This document shows, piece after piece, positions 23,401-35,900 of a stretch of DNA of 64,000 nt (its first letter is position 1; the number at the start of each line of letters is the position of its first letter). This DNA is from Chloromonas sp. AAM2. Lineage: Eukaryota > Chlorophyta > Chlorophyceae > Chlamydomonadales > Chlamydomonadaceae. Location: contig QAXH01005269.1 in assembly GCA_004335635.1 (NCBI GenBank), forward strand, positions 28,826 to 92,825. Direction: 5' to 3'. The position numbers and the translations under genes are program-made. A model generated the notes under the pieces. It was not told the DNA's origin and ran no database searches. It worked only from the letters and a program-made list of their open reading frames with translations.

Positions 23401-24353
23401 GCAATCTGCCAAGGGACCTCTGCCCAGGCAGCAGCCCAAATTGCTGGCTCATCGTCACTCATCAATCTCGTGATTTTCCTTTCCTGCCTATGTTGTCTGT
23501 TCAGCTTACCTGCGGTGTTTCTCAGCATGCACCAATGCAAAACCTCATCCAAGTTACGTGTGTATCTAGCTCACACACGTATGCTGACATGCTGACATGC
23601 GGCAGGCCTCCTTGGTAGCCCGGCTTGCATACAGGCCCTGGCTTCTGCGAGCATGCCTCCAAATGGATGACCAGTGAGCATGTCATCCATATTCGTGTGA
23701 AGCCTATCCCGTAAGGGACCTGGGGTCGCATCTGGGGTCGCCACTGTAACAGATGTTGTAAGTGCCCTGCTTTTTGGGTGGGTGACCTTCTTGTAAGGGC
23801 CCTTCTTGGTGTGCAAGACCCAACCTTACACGCTGGCCCACTCGGCAAGCACATCAAAATAATGCCTTACGCACAGTTATCACAGGTCCAGTTCTGTTGA
23901 CGGCAACTGTTCAAGAAGCATGCATGCATGCATGCATGTGGGAGGCAGTGCCCTGCTGTAAGAATATCTGGCGCACGCAAGAAGCGAATCAAAATCACGA
24001 ACCGTTGAACTAAATAGAGCCCGAGCCATGTGAGTTCAAATCCCCGGCAGTGTACTGCAACATCAGACCTTGAAGACCTTGAGGACCGTCATCAAATAAG
24101 CTAATCATACTCACATAAGCTGTAGCCATCGACGTTTGGCGTTGGTTTTGTAGCAACCGAAGACGTGCCTGCATCCTGCACTACGGCTTGGCAAGATGCT
24201 GCTAATCTCTATCCGCCCGCACGCGCCTGCAGCTCCTTTCCTTCTCTTAGAATCAATAATCTGGATCTATTTTACCCATCTGCAGTCGCTGCATTACTCG
24301 AGCTTCACTGGCCGCTGACCTTGCGCCTTGACCTGCCCCCTCCAGCTGTACAC

Positions 24354-24519
24354 CTGTTGTTGGATGTCCAGCATGCGCCGCAGCACAAAAAAGAGGAAAA
24401 CAGACATGCCTGTGGCGTACGCCATGCGCTCATGGTAGAACAGAGCCAGCTGCTGCTCGCAAGTGAAGTGGTATACGGGCGCGCTGGCCACGGTAACCAC
24501 TGCATCGTAGCAGTACAGC
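24354..24519 (-). CDS. BAP31-like ER membrane protein, single exon recognised
   Basis: An open exon flanked by tgcag (5') and a gtgtac donor (3'). It encodes ...HFTCEQQLALFYHERMAYAT, then GMSVFLFFVLRRMLDIQQQ. The pattern of a charged segment with LF..ERMAY, one hydrophobic helix, an RR pair and Gln-rich start of a coiled coil resembles the third membrane segment and following coiled coil of BAP29/BAP31 ER cargo-sorting proteins. The other exons (two N-terminal helices, coiled coil, KKxx-like tail) were not found. The assignment is tentative; any ER protein with a similar helix could look alike. Confidence 0.4.
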
Positions 24520-25836
24520 CTGCAGTGGCAAGTGGCATGATGAGCATGTTCGTGTTGTGGCGTCTACATGCACACATTCAGATGGCTGGCCATCCTGCCA
24601 CAACATTTGAGCAGCTTGGATTACGCGCTGTCTGATGCAGAGCCAGCATCTTGTCAGCAGATGCATGTGATGCAGGGTGATTGCTCCAGTGGATGATGCA
24701 TGTGATCGTTAGAATGACGTCAGAGTGAGAATAACGACTCTGTGACCTGTCAATCCTATGGCTACATATCGACTTTTCAGGCCCCGTCTTGGGTCTAACG
24801 AGGTTTGTGGTCAGGATAGGGCTTGTCAGGAATCAACTTCTGAGCTAGCAATCCTTGCCCTCACGTGAGAGGCATCAGCTGAAGACAACGGATGCTAGCC
24901 AAAATGCATGGCTCTGTTTGCAGCTGATGGCTGCACACGCTCAGCCATCAAGTCATGCACAAAGTCATGCACTCACGAGCAGAGTGCAACCAGTGCCCAG
25001 CAAGTGTATCGCAGTTTCTGCATGCACGAAAGGCAGGCAATGCACTCATAGCTGAGAGCATTTGGTCACAAACTGACTGAGACGCAAGAAATTAACACAC
25101 TGTGATTTACCGTTAGTCTTGTGAATGTTGTTTTTGTGCGATATGTCAACCCAGTCAGTTGTATCCTAGTCCATCATCAACCCACCTGGTTGCTCCAAGC
25201 TCTAATGCAGAGATCAAGAATGTTGCCACGGACGGCATTGGATGGCATGGGCATGACAAGAGCCAACACTAACAACGCCTGCAGTGATGGTGGCACTGGT
25301 TGCAATCTAACCATGTGCTGAACATTCTTGGATCATCAACAGGATCATTTTTGGCAGAGCAGACGGGCTGCACGGAACCTCGAGCTAGGACTGATGAACA
25401 TGACCTGAACAACGTGCATCAAGGTTTGCAATCCGCCAATGAATCACGGTTGACGGCATCGCCACCTACCTCCAGCAACAGCACGATTGCGAACAAAAAC
25501 CATCCTGGACTTGGTAGCATTGTGCCCTACTTGAAGCTAGTACTGAAAGGCAAACAGCGAGCCCTGATTGCTAGCGAATGCCACAGAAAAACGTTTGCAA
25601 GCAAGGTGGCACAATGGGGCCTTGGGGGTTAGCCGTTATGGATTGGTAACGGAACCCAGAGGTCATTGTTTCTGGCTGCAACCCGCTCAGGCAGTTTGAT
25701 GGCCTTGACTTGGTTGCAGTCTGCTGGCGCAAGGACGATTATCATCTTCATCGCTCAACCCTCTCTCTTCAAACTTTCTGTAAAAAGAAAGCCCGGGCGC
25801 GCTTCACTGCTTACTGTGTGTTAATCTTTGAACACT
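24520..25836. other. Region between the BAP31-like exon and ZNF598
   Basis: Should contain 5' exons of the minus-strand BAP31-like gene and the ZNF598 promoter. An open frame at 25300-25632 (+, 110 codons) has no recognisable motif. Nothing else could be supported. Confidence 0.4.
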
Positions 25837-28800
25837 ATGAACGTGGACGAATGCTGCGCCATCTGCGCGGAGCCTTTGGAATGGACAGGTATTGGAGAGT
25901 GCGGCCACACGGAGACCTGCAGCAAGTGTGTGGCGCGGTGGCGTTTTGTACTCAAAGACAAGACCTGCATGATGTGCAAACAAGAGCAGCCGAGCGTCTA
26001 CTTCACGCGCTTCATGGGCGATTATACTCCTCGTCTTAGCCCTGAGCAGTTTGCGGATCTTCAGGTAGGCGTTGTCCCACGATGACATCAGCAAAGAAGG
26101 GCTGCTGAAGCCATGCTGCCGCTTAAGGTTTTAATGTATTGCGAAGGCTTCAAGAAGATTGTGTCTGCCCTTTCTTGCTGCCTATTCGAGCAGGCTAGGG
26201 CCAACCGAGGAGAGGTTCATCACCTGCCGGACATCTCAGGCTATTTTGATGACCCCAACCACTTTCAGCTCATCAAGTAGGTGGCGTGGCATCGCACCAC
26301 TGTAGGCCATCCAGGTCCAGTGGCTGGCATGGCTACTGCCTGCTACAGAGACAGCTCCAAACAGGCACCTTGGACGAGTGACAAACATGGCTGAGACCGG
26401 CTGTCCTTAACTACATTGTTATGGTGCCCTGCCACAGGAGCCTATGTGGGTATACTCACTCCTATATCTCTGAGAAATGTGCCGAGGCGGGGCGCGAAAC
26501 ACCTGTCTTCACGTCCACTGCTGGTATGAAGAAGTTTGTGGACATGCACTACAAGATGCACTTCTGCGACATTTGCTTGGCATCTCGCAAGGTATGCAGT
26601 GTGGCATTTGAGCTCTGAGTTTGCAACCAGCCTACTCGTTCTTGTTGCTGGGGATGCGGTGATGCTCAAAGAATAGAATTCCTGTCGATTGGTATCCCAG
26701 GTCGTGCGTGCATGGCTCCAATAAACGCATCTGAAGCTGCACGAAAGACAAGGCAGACATAGAACAGAAGAGGAGGAGCAGTGCAGCGTGATCCAAGAGC
26801 CAAGATCACTGGTCATCCCTCGACCACTCATGGCATAGGCTGGCTGACGTTCTCTTCTCTTTCAAAACTGGTGATGGCCTTCCGCAAGAGCTTGTTACAG
26901 GGAGATTCAAACCCCCCTCTGTTTGCTGCGCGCTTTTTGAGTCTGTATCGTTCCATCTTACACCGTGAAAAAGCGATCCCGATGTACAAGCGACACACAG
27001 CTTAAGAGTTATGACTGACATGGCACCAAAATCTTTTTTCTGAGCTGCAGGTGTTCATCTGCGAGCAGCATCTGTACACCAAAGTGGACTTGGAAAAGCA
27101 CATGAGGACCGGGGATGTGACCGGGCCGCTGGCAGAAACGTCCTTCAAGGTGGACAAATTGACAGCATTTGGTGCCTTGAGGCACGTGGCTATAGGTCGC
27201 AGGTGCAGCAAGGACAGCTAGGATGTGTTCAGGTTGCATCGGTTGGTCCCAGGCAGGCAACAACCAGTTGACAGCGTGGCCTAGCTGAGCCGGGCTACTG
27301 AGCCACCTGACATGCCAACATGGTGGCAGACTTATGGTGTTTTACCTGCTCCGGTTCAACTTGCTCCCTGCAGGGCCATCCGTTGTGCAAGTTCTGCCGC
27401 AAGCGGTTCTACGATTCCAACGACCTGTTCAAGCACATGGAGTCGGAGCACGAGCACTGCTTCCTGTGCCGGCGCCAGACACCGGGGCAGTACGTGTACT
27501 ACCGGCACTACGAGGAGCTGGAAGGTGGGCAGGCATGGTTTTGAGAGGCCGTTTTGGACGTTGGTTGTGGGTGTCAACGGTCGTGAACCAGGGACTGCAC
27601 TTGAAAATGATATGTACTGCTGATGGTCCTCTATTGGCTGTGTCACCTTACATTGCATTGGGGCCCTTGTCCATTGAAGCCTTCTCTGCTGCCTCTGCTG
27701 CCTGTATACGAAGTAGCTAACCTGCTGCATGGCGCTGCTCCAGTGCCCGTGTCACGTGTGTCCGGCCACACCACCTGGCAACGCATGTTGGAGTCCCTCC
27801 GCTGGTATGCAGGGCCTTCTGAGCCTTCTGCACATCATGGGAAGATATGACGATGATGTTGTTGGTTATTCTTTCACATCATCAGTTTATCATCCGCTTT
27901 AAGTTATCCTTACTTATGCTGTCCCGGAGGTCACTGGCTGTTTCCTTCTACCCGCAGAGCACTTCCACACGCAGCACCACCCCTGCCCGCACCCCGCCTG
28001 TCTGGAGAAGAAGTTCGTGGTGTTCCTGGCCGAGCACGAGCTCAAGCGGCACTTTGCCTCGGAGCACGGCGAGGAGCTCAAGATGTCCCGGGCGCAGCGC
28101 AGGGAGGCGCTCACTATACCCATCAACCTGCAGTACAGGGAGCAGGACAGAGCAGGTGCGGGAAGACAAATTTCTACTCACCAGCATCGCCTGCAGGACT
28201 GTCAGACAGGCAGAGGAGGCTAAAGTGGGACACCTGCAGAATGGGTCAGGAGGGTTGGTTCAGTTGCTCTGTCGGTTTTGTGTTGGCACGTGCGAGAGTT
28301 GCTGGCAGCTGTGGGCTTGATTGCAAAAGCATCGGAACGTTGATGTCAGTGGCATGATGACATTCGCATGTGCATGACATGCCGCTGATCGCCATGCCCG
28401 CTGAATGCCATGCCCGCTGAATGCCATGCCCGCTGAATGCCATGCCCGCTGATTGCCATGCCCGCTGAATGTTATGCCCGTTGAGTGCAGCTGCTGAAAT
28501 GCAACAGCTTTTAGAGCGTCCAGGAGTGACTATTGGCGGGGGCGACCAGGTGACCTCCCGCCACGGCCGCAACAACGCCAACGCACGCAGCGCACGGGCA
28601 TTGGGTGTTGCAGGCTCCAACGGTCACAGCGGTTTTGGGGCCGAAGACAGCCCCTCGAGCATTGCGTTCACCACAGACGACTTTCCACAGGTAATGACGA
28701 TGATGGGAACTTTGCACCAGCAGTTTTTTGCAATGTGGTTATGTTTATGTTTTATTTGGATGTTAAGCCATCTTCTGTTCCACTTATCGGAGCATACAGA

Positions 28801-31352
28801 TGTGAAAAGACGCTCACCAATCACCTTCCGCAGGCCGAGGGCATGGCTAGCGGCCTTAGCCAGATGACGGGGCGCTGGGGCGGTTTTGCGGCCAGCGGGG
28901 AGGCCAATGGCGGCGCATCCAGCGGTGCAGGGCCGTCCAGAGGCCTGTCACAGGTCAGGAGAGTGCATCATCGCGGGTCACTGAAAGCGGCAAACGTGCA
29001 GCGAAAAGCGCGCTTTCACCGCTTTCAACAATATCAGGACGGGAAGCGGGTCATAACGCAGCACAAAACGGTTTCCGTGAACGTTTTCGGACTGTGCGCT
29101 CAAATTTTGATTGCATCATCGTTCGTGTTCATTGTGTTCTGCACTTTACACATGCTGTACAAGCACGTGCACCATGCCAACAACGAGTACAATTGAAGCC
29201 TACTGCCAGAGTTGCAGATTGCTGCTGAGCCGAACCAACACGGCATTAGTAGAGTGTATCATGTGTTGGTTGTCGGGTGATCTGTGCTGCCCAGGAGCAA
29301 TTCCCAGCCCTGCCCACGATGTCCAAGTCAGCCAAGAAGAAGCTGCGCGCACAGCAGGCCGCAGGCACTTCACTAGCAGACCAGCTCAGAGCAGTCAACA
29401 TGCCGGTGCGCGTCATAAGCCGTGCAAACAAGCACTCGGCGCCTCGCCCGCCGGTTGATCCCGACCCGCGCGCTGCCGCATCAAGGCAGGCACAACCCAG
29501 TGCTGCCCCAGTCGCTGCTGCACGCGGTGCACCTTCTGCACCAGCGGCTACAGCAGCTGTAGCAGCCGCCCTTGCGCCTGCACGGGCAGCATCGCCTGCT
29601 CTGGCTCCCGCTCATGCAGCCTCGCCTGCCGTGCTGGCATCTAGTACGGCTGCTTTGAGCAACGCTTCCAGCTTCAATGCCCTTGCTGAGCTGCCGCCTG
29701 ACTCGAGCCCCTCTGGACCGCCTGAGCCCGCTCCGCAGGTGTTCCGCCCCGCGCACCTCACAGTGGCCGCCATTGCAGCGGGCCGAGCGGGCGCCACCGC
29801 CTCTCCCATCCGTCCAGACAGCGCCACACGAGACGCATTGCGGCCACATTTGGCTGAAGACTTTCCCTCCTTGCCCGCCGCACCGCCTGCCGCTGCACGC
29901 GGCACAGCCCCAGCCGCCGCAGCACCACGTTTTGCTGCCGCTGGCCTCTCCAGACCATCGTCATCCACATCCCTATCGCTGCTCCAGCCAGCCAGCACCA
30001 GCACACCTGCTGCCCCGCCGCCTCAACTGCAGGGTGACGATTTTCCCAGCCTGCCACCCACCACAGCAGCCCCCAAGAGGACTGGCTTAACTGCCAAGGG
30101 TATCAAGGCACCCGCAGCACCTTCAAGGTACACATGCAAGGATGTTGAGGGCTACTGTTCACACCCTGCTGTCTTGCCACTTTGCCAGCTGTGGATCAGT
30201 GATGCCATGCAAGCCATGGCTGCAGTAGCAGACTCTGTACTTTCAAAAACCGATGCAGAGCCACGTTCCTTCACATAAGATTTGTGCCTGTGTCTGGCGT
30301 ATGGAGGTTTTGCAGAAATTCTCTTCCCTGTTTGCTGTGTCCGCAGGCCGTCCTTTTGGGCACAGCAGCCGTCACAGGCCACCACCCGCACATCACCCAG
30401 CCCCACACGCGCCCAGGCGGCCGCCCCCCACTCATCTCCCAAAGCATCCACCTCTACTTCTGGAAGCAGTGGCGCCAGCTCGGGCAATGCTGTGAGCCAG
30501 AGCCTGCAGCAGGCCAACCGGCTGATGATTTCAAAGATCCAATCCCAGCTGGCAGACGATGCACGTTTTGTCTCATTCAAACAGCAGAGCCAGGCGTTTC
30601 TTCGTGGCGACCTTGGCGCCTCACAATACCATGACCACGTGGTTCAGCTGGGTCTCATGGCATTGGTTCCGGAGCTGGCTTCCCTGTGCCCTGCAGCTGA
30701 CCGCCGGGATGCGCTGCTAGAAGCACACGTGGCGTTTCTGTCTACACCTGCAGCACAGCAACCAGCGACAGTTGGCAGCGGTTGGGTACCGCCTGAGGCC
30801 GCTAAAGCAGCAGCTGAGCAAGCGGCACGGAGGGCCAGTTGGACATGCTCGCACTGCACCCTGACCAACGCGCCGGATACTGTTGCATGTGAGGCATGTG
30901 AGGCGGCCCGGCCTGGGTATGCTGCGCCACAAGCGGATGCGTTTCCATCTCTTTCAAGCGCGTACAATGGCGGGCGAAATGCACCGGCACCAGTAGCCAA
31001 TGGGATAGGGTCTAGCAGCAGTAGTGCAGCAGGGGATGATGCAGGAAGCAGCAGTGCGAGTGCTGGTGGGGGGAAGAAGGGGAAAGGGAAAGGGACTAAG
31101 ATAACGATAGGCTTGGGCGCAGGCACAGGGAGGCAAGGTGGTGGTGCAGGGGCAGGGACACATGCAGTGCAGAACCAGTGGGCTGCCGGAGGGGCAGCGG
31201 GTGGAGGCAGCCAGGCAGCGTTGAGGTCCCAGGTGGAACAGGCGCGCCAGTTGATAGCCAGCCGGGGAGGCAAGAGCACATGGACGTCGGCAGGGGGAGG
31301 CACCAAGCTTTCAAGGATGCACAGTGCTTTGAATGATGCTTGGGGGGAGTAG
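25837..31352 (+). CDS. ZNF598/Hel2-type RING E3 ubiquitin ligase (ribosome-collision sensor) with RanBP2-type zinc finger
   Basis: Ten exons: 25837-26064, 26194-26276, 26438-26591, 27051-27149, 27374-27524, 27958-28155, 28491-28690, 28834-28953, 29295-30127, 30347-31352 (stop included); every phase closes, giving 1,023 aa. By family, it ubiquitinates small-subunit ribosomal proteins on collided ribosomes. Residues 1-50: RING, CCAICAEPLEW...CGHTETCSKCVARW...CMMC. Residues about 100-300: Cys/His-rich LIM-like and C2H2 fingers (CDICLASRK, LCKFCRKRFYDSNDLFKHM, HCFLCRR, HPCPHPACLEKKFVVF, ELKRHFASEHGEE). The rest is low-complexity with repeated FPxLP-type motifs (EQFPALPT, EDFPSLPA, DDFPSLPP, DAFPSLSS). 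The last exon adds a RanBP2/NZF-type finger (SWTCSHCTLTNAPDTVACEA then CEAARP), not usual for ZNF598. The start is the first ATG just before the RING. A TGTAA signal lies 128 nt after the stop. Confidence 0.94.
28391..28486 (+). repeat. 16-bp minisatellite abutting a 3' splice site
   Basis: Six units of GCCATGCCCGCTGAAT (last three with 1-3 changes) fill the end of ZNF598 intron 6 and stop four bases before the exon at 28491, ending gcag. Confidence 0.92.
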
Positions 31353-32977
31353 AGAGAGCTGGTTGGTGCTGTTTTAGTGTCATGTGAGCTGCTGTGAAGA
31401 CATGTGCGTGAAGACTAAACATAACCACATTACATTACATTACATTACATGGTGGGTTGAGTCAATGAAACTCATGGTGTGTAACACATCCTTCTTCCCT
31501 TGTTCCGCATGAGACCTATCCACTAACCTTACCCCTACTGCCAGCGTGTTTGTGCAGTTGCCAGTATGTAAGCGTGTGTGCTGTGGGCAAGCTTGCGTGT
31601 GGACCGCATGCACATCGTACAGGACTTTTTTCAGGCTTTCCTGCCTGCTCGGACCGTTGACATGCTGTGACTGAACTATGCTGATGATGTGCCTGCAGCC
31701 TCAAGGCTGTCGTTTGTTGTTGAGCCGTTCCCTTGTTACAAGTGTGCGACCACAAGGCAAACGTGCTACTCTAGTAGAGCGTCTCAGGCGAGTATGACAC
31801 TTGGAGTTGAACACACATGTTGTGTCGCCTGTAAGGATCATTGGTTGCATCAGGCTAGCAGAGACTGCCACATAACACCATGTGGCGCAGCGACAGATGA
31901 TTGGCTAAATCGCCAAAGCACATCCAAGTGACCGTACAGCTAACGTGACGTACAGCTAAGTGGCAAGAATTGCATCCCTTTTCTTTCCTGGCAAGCTTTA
32001 TTTTTTCCTGGCAAGACAACTCTTTGCTAGCAACTAAAGGAAGGATTGTGTTACATCAGCCTAGCGTGAACCGCATAGCACTGGTTCGGATGTGGACTAA
32101 TACGTTGAAAAGAAAATTTAGCCTGTTTAAGCGGGAAATAGTTTTCGAGGCGCCAGCGACCTTGGAAAGGCGATCAGCAGCCCGCACTCTCGTTCCAAAG
32201 CAATAGACGACATCCTTGCTTTGCTTGCCATCTCTTACGAGCTCCCTGTTCAAGACTAGTTTTGCTGCGCACAGGAGTCGTTCCCCGACAACAAACGGCC
32301 AACATTGTACGTGCATTTTGTTCTGTGGCCCTTACTCTGTAAACACAATGATTTGTAGTATTGAAGTGCCCTGCACCCTGGACGACGGTTTCAGCAGGGC
32401 TGCGGCAGTGACGTGCGAGTCCGCTTCCAACAGGCAAAAACAACATATCAACGCAAACTACAGCTGGGTCGAACGCGACGCAATCAAGCCTGCACAAGGT
32501 CACCGCGATAAAAGCAAATGGGAAATAACGCATCGACGTCACCAATCTTGATTTGTGAATGGAATGCCGAGCTGGTCCGCAGCACGCACGCTCGCAGGTT
32601 GGATACAACTCACCCCGATGGTAGGTCCTGACTCACGCTTTAGTGCTTGGTCAAATTCGTCTTGGTCAAACTCGTGCCCGTACTTTTGACATGCGACTGC
32701 CGCGCAAATGCCGTACTCGGAATTGAACAGGAGTGCAATACTAGCTGGGAACATCCCCTTTGCTGTAAACATCTCTCTCAGACAGTTTAGTGGACGATGA
32801 CTTGAACCATCCCGTACCACGCATTCCATCAGATTGAATTGGATTGACTTGGAATGGGCCAAGCCGTTTCAGCCCATCGTACACACAGTGTTAGGCATCC
32901 GAGCGCACAGCGCTTCATACCAATGCTACATGTCCAAGCTACAACAGGGGCATTTGATGTGTCTTTAACGTGAGCAG
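31353..32977. other. Intergenic region; one anonymous minus-strand reading frame
   Basis: ZNF598 3' UTR (with a TTACA microsatellite near 31427-31450), then no recognised gene. A minus frame at 32862-32539 (107 codons) encodes a protein-like sequence (FNSEYGICAAVACQKYGHEF) with no family I recognise. 5' exons of the following long gene may lie here. Confidence 0.45.
31480..31484 (+). terminator. TGTAA polyadenylation signal of ZNF598
   Basis: TGTAA, the usual chlorophyte poly(A) signal, 128 nt downstream of the ZNF598 stop. Confidence 0.6.
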
Positions 32978-35900
32978 GGCTGATGCGCCCAGCAATGCGC
33001 TTATGCCAGGCTCAAGGAACGACTATCCAGGTGAGCCTGGACAACACAAACAGCAGATGTGCTGCGCAAGACTGGCCAAGCCACATCCTGACGCCTCAAC
33101 GCATGCCTGTATGCTTGTATTCCGCCCTGCCCGTGTGCCTGTATGCTTGTGCAGTCTCCACAAGGGCCTTTGAAAACGAAGGTCAACGGAATGGAGCTAC
33201 AAGTAGATGCAAGGTGAGCTGGTTTTCATTGGAAAACTTGCTGCAGCCATCAACTCCAAAGCATCTGGTGCCCACATGTTCATAAAAGTTCTAGGTACCT
33301 GACGCTGATGCAAGTCAAAACAGTTCTGTTCTAACTACCGGGCAAGAGTGTAGGGCTACGTTGGCGTCCTACACCTGGTGCTCGGCTCATCATGCATCCC
33401 GCAGCTGAATATCAAATTCAGTATTGTGAGAGGCCGTGTTGGAGATATGCCCATACACACCCAACTCGGCACGGCAGGCAAGGAGGCCGGACCCGCAAAC
33501 TTTTATCATTGCAGGCCTGCCGGCCCAGAAGCCCTCTGAAGCCATGTATGTTTGCCACTGCTCCGGCAGGGCTGCGGAGCGTATGGAATCGTCTAAGGGC
33601 AACCAAAGGTCGGACTACGTAGCAACAATGACCTGCTGTGATCCCGAATTTGTGCTGGTTGCGCCAATACGATAACCATACAGCAAGACCATACACCAGA
33701 ACACCATGACCAGCAGATGTTGGCCAGCACAGTTTCAATACACGTGTGCCTGCGTGGTGCACACCTGAGTGCTGAACGTCCAGCAGGTTGTGCTCCTCGC
33801 CTAGACACGAAAAAAAAAAGTTTGCCAGTTCTGGGACAATTCCTGCCTTAGAACCTGTGCTCCTTGAATCGGAAAAAAAGATCGTAGGTGCCGAGGCTCG
33901 ATAACGCCTTGAATCATTAATCATGCTAATACTTTACATGCCCAGACTGCCTTTAGGCACCGTTGCCATTGCACTAGCGCAGACACTGACCCTGACCCTG
34001 ACAACCTTATAAATCATGCCATTTTTATGGCTAACGGGATGCTTTCTGCAGGTGTTCTGTGGGGTGATGGCCACAAGGGACTCACCACCCCTTGCTGACA
34101 CGGTCAGATTCTCCTTTACTAGGAGAAGTTTTTGCAATTTGCGCAAATGGTTGATGTTTGCGTTGGACGTACTACATGGTGTGCACTCCCTCCTTGTGAC
34201 CTTTCATGATAACCCAGAATGCGTATCACCACTAGTGAGTCGCACACAATTTGTCCCAGAACTGGCAAACATCTTTTTGTTTCCCTTTATACTGCAGGGG
34301 TGCCTTGCCCAAGGTTGCCCCTTGGCGCCAGGCAATGCACGCAGCCAGGCGGCGAGTGGTTCTACGTGTGCTGGTGTGTGTGCGGCTCCTGCTTCTATCT
34401 CGGAAGCGTGACAATGCGCCGCTGACTTGCATGGGCGGGCTGATACCTCTCGTGCTTAGGGACCACCAAGGCCTGATGGCCATAGCTTCAAAAAAGATGC
34501 AGGACTTGAATGAAGCACAGGATCTGATCCAACAACGTCTACAGGTGAGCAGAACTCTGGGTGAAATCTTACTTATTCCTCGGTAGTCTCTTCTGAGTCA
34601 TCCGCCTGACACTCGCCTGATTGTGTTTGCCATTGCCATTTGGTGATGTTGCGACACGCATAGCCAAAGCCAGTCTGTGTCCAAAACCCGCATGCTCCGG
34701 CTCTTGCTCGTCGATCTTATTTCAGGCGTTGTTGAAAGGCGATGACAAGGCTGGCATGCCTGGTTCCACATACGCTTCGGAGCGCAACGCCGCATGCGGC
34801 AACGTATTCAGCAGCAGCGCGGTCAGCAATCGTAGTGCGGACAGCAGAGGCACTACCCCTGAGAGTCTCCGGCACATCTCCTTCACTGTGGCACAGGGAG
34901 AGGGGTGTCTCCAACCATTTGCAGCGTCGCATGCGCGATCGTTTGTCCCTTTGAGCAACAGCCCTGGTGCAGGCAGCAGGAGCACATCCGCCGCTTCACT
35001 TCAGGCCAAGCCGTCTGGCAAATGGTTCAAGGCTCCTATCGCTGGGCGCGACAGGTCAGAAGGCCGAAGTCTGGCAATGCATCGGCACGTTGGTGCGCTG
35101 TATCAGTCTGCTCGCGTATGGCAAAGTGTCTACTGGCAGCACCTGACTATATGTGCAAGTCCCCCGTGCACGCCTCTCTGGTTGCAGTCGCTGCGTCTCT
35201 CGGTCGTCCCTTGACGAAGGGGGCGACAATGTATCCCTGGGGACCAGCACGGCGGAGCTTACCGATCCCCTCTCAGCTGAGAGTCGCGCGGGTCGGTCCG
35301 AGCCTCTCGCTGTGTTGCGCGTGGCGCCGTCACCAGGAAGGTTGAGTATTGATGCGCCAGGCAGGCTGACAGGGAGGCCGTCCAGGTCACTGGAAGGCGC
35401 CGCAGCGGCCGCTGCCCACTTTATGCTATCTCCGGATGGCAAATCGCAAAGCGTGGGCGGCTTCTTGAGCACCAACGAGACTGTGTCTGGCAGCTGTGTG
35501 CCCTTCACTTTTCTGCTGGATGCACTGAACGGCAAGCCATGTGAAGGTAGGAGACGAGCCGGACAATGACGACGCTTGCCTGCCCTCTGCAGACTGCATT
35601 GCAAGGGTCACACAATAGCTGACTCATGCCTGCTACTCCACTACATGGCATGTTCTTGATTACACATGGTACGCTCCTTGTACGTGTGCTTGCACAGACG
35701 ATGCGTACGAACGTAAGGACAACAGAAGCGCACCGCTGATTTGCATCGCAAGCGAGGATGCGGCCCACACCATGCGGAATCGTGCTGGTTGCGTATCAGA
35801 CGCCTTGGTGCTACCGCGTCCGCCGAAATCAGGAGCATTGCGCCGCGCATCCATGTCGTCTGCTCCCATTACCCCCACGATCAACAGTCGTGCCTCGCTT

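Larger units (their letters stand above)
22000..24353. other. Region without a recognisable gene
   Basis: Expected to contain 5' exons of P4H and 3' exons of the BAP31-like gene (both minus), but none could be recognised. Holds R2 copy 1 (about 23023-23164), R4 copy 2 (23331-23400) and a short (CATG)n run at about 23918-23938. Confidence 0.5.

Noticed and set aside
29481..31306. Long minus-strand and alternative-frame readings opposite the ZNF598 tail
   Set aside because: Ala/Pro/Ser-rich GC-biased sequence opens several frames; only the + frame carries the FPxLP motifs, the zinc finger and consistent exon phases.
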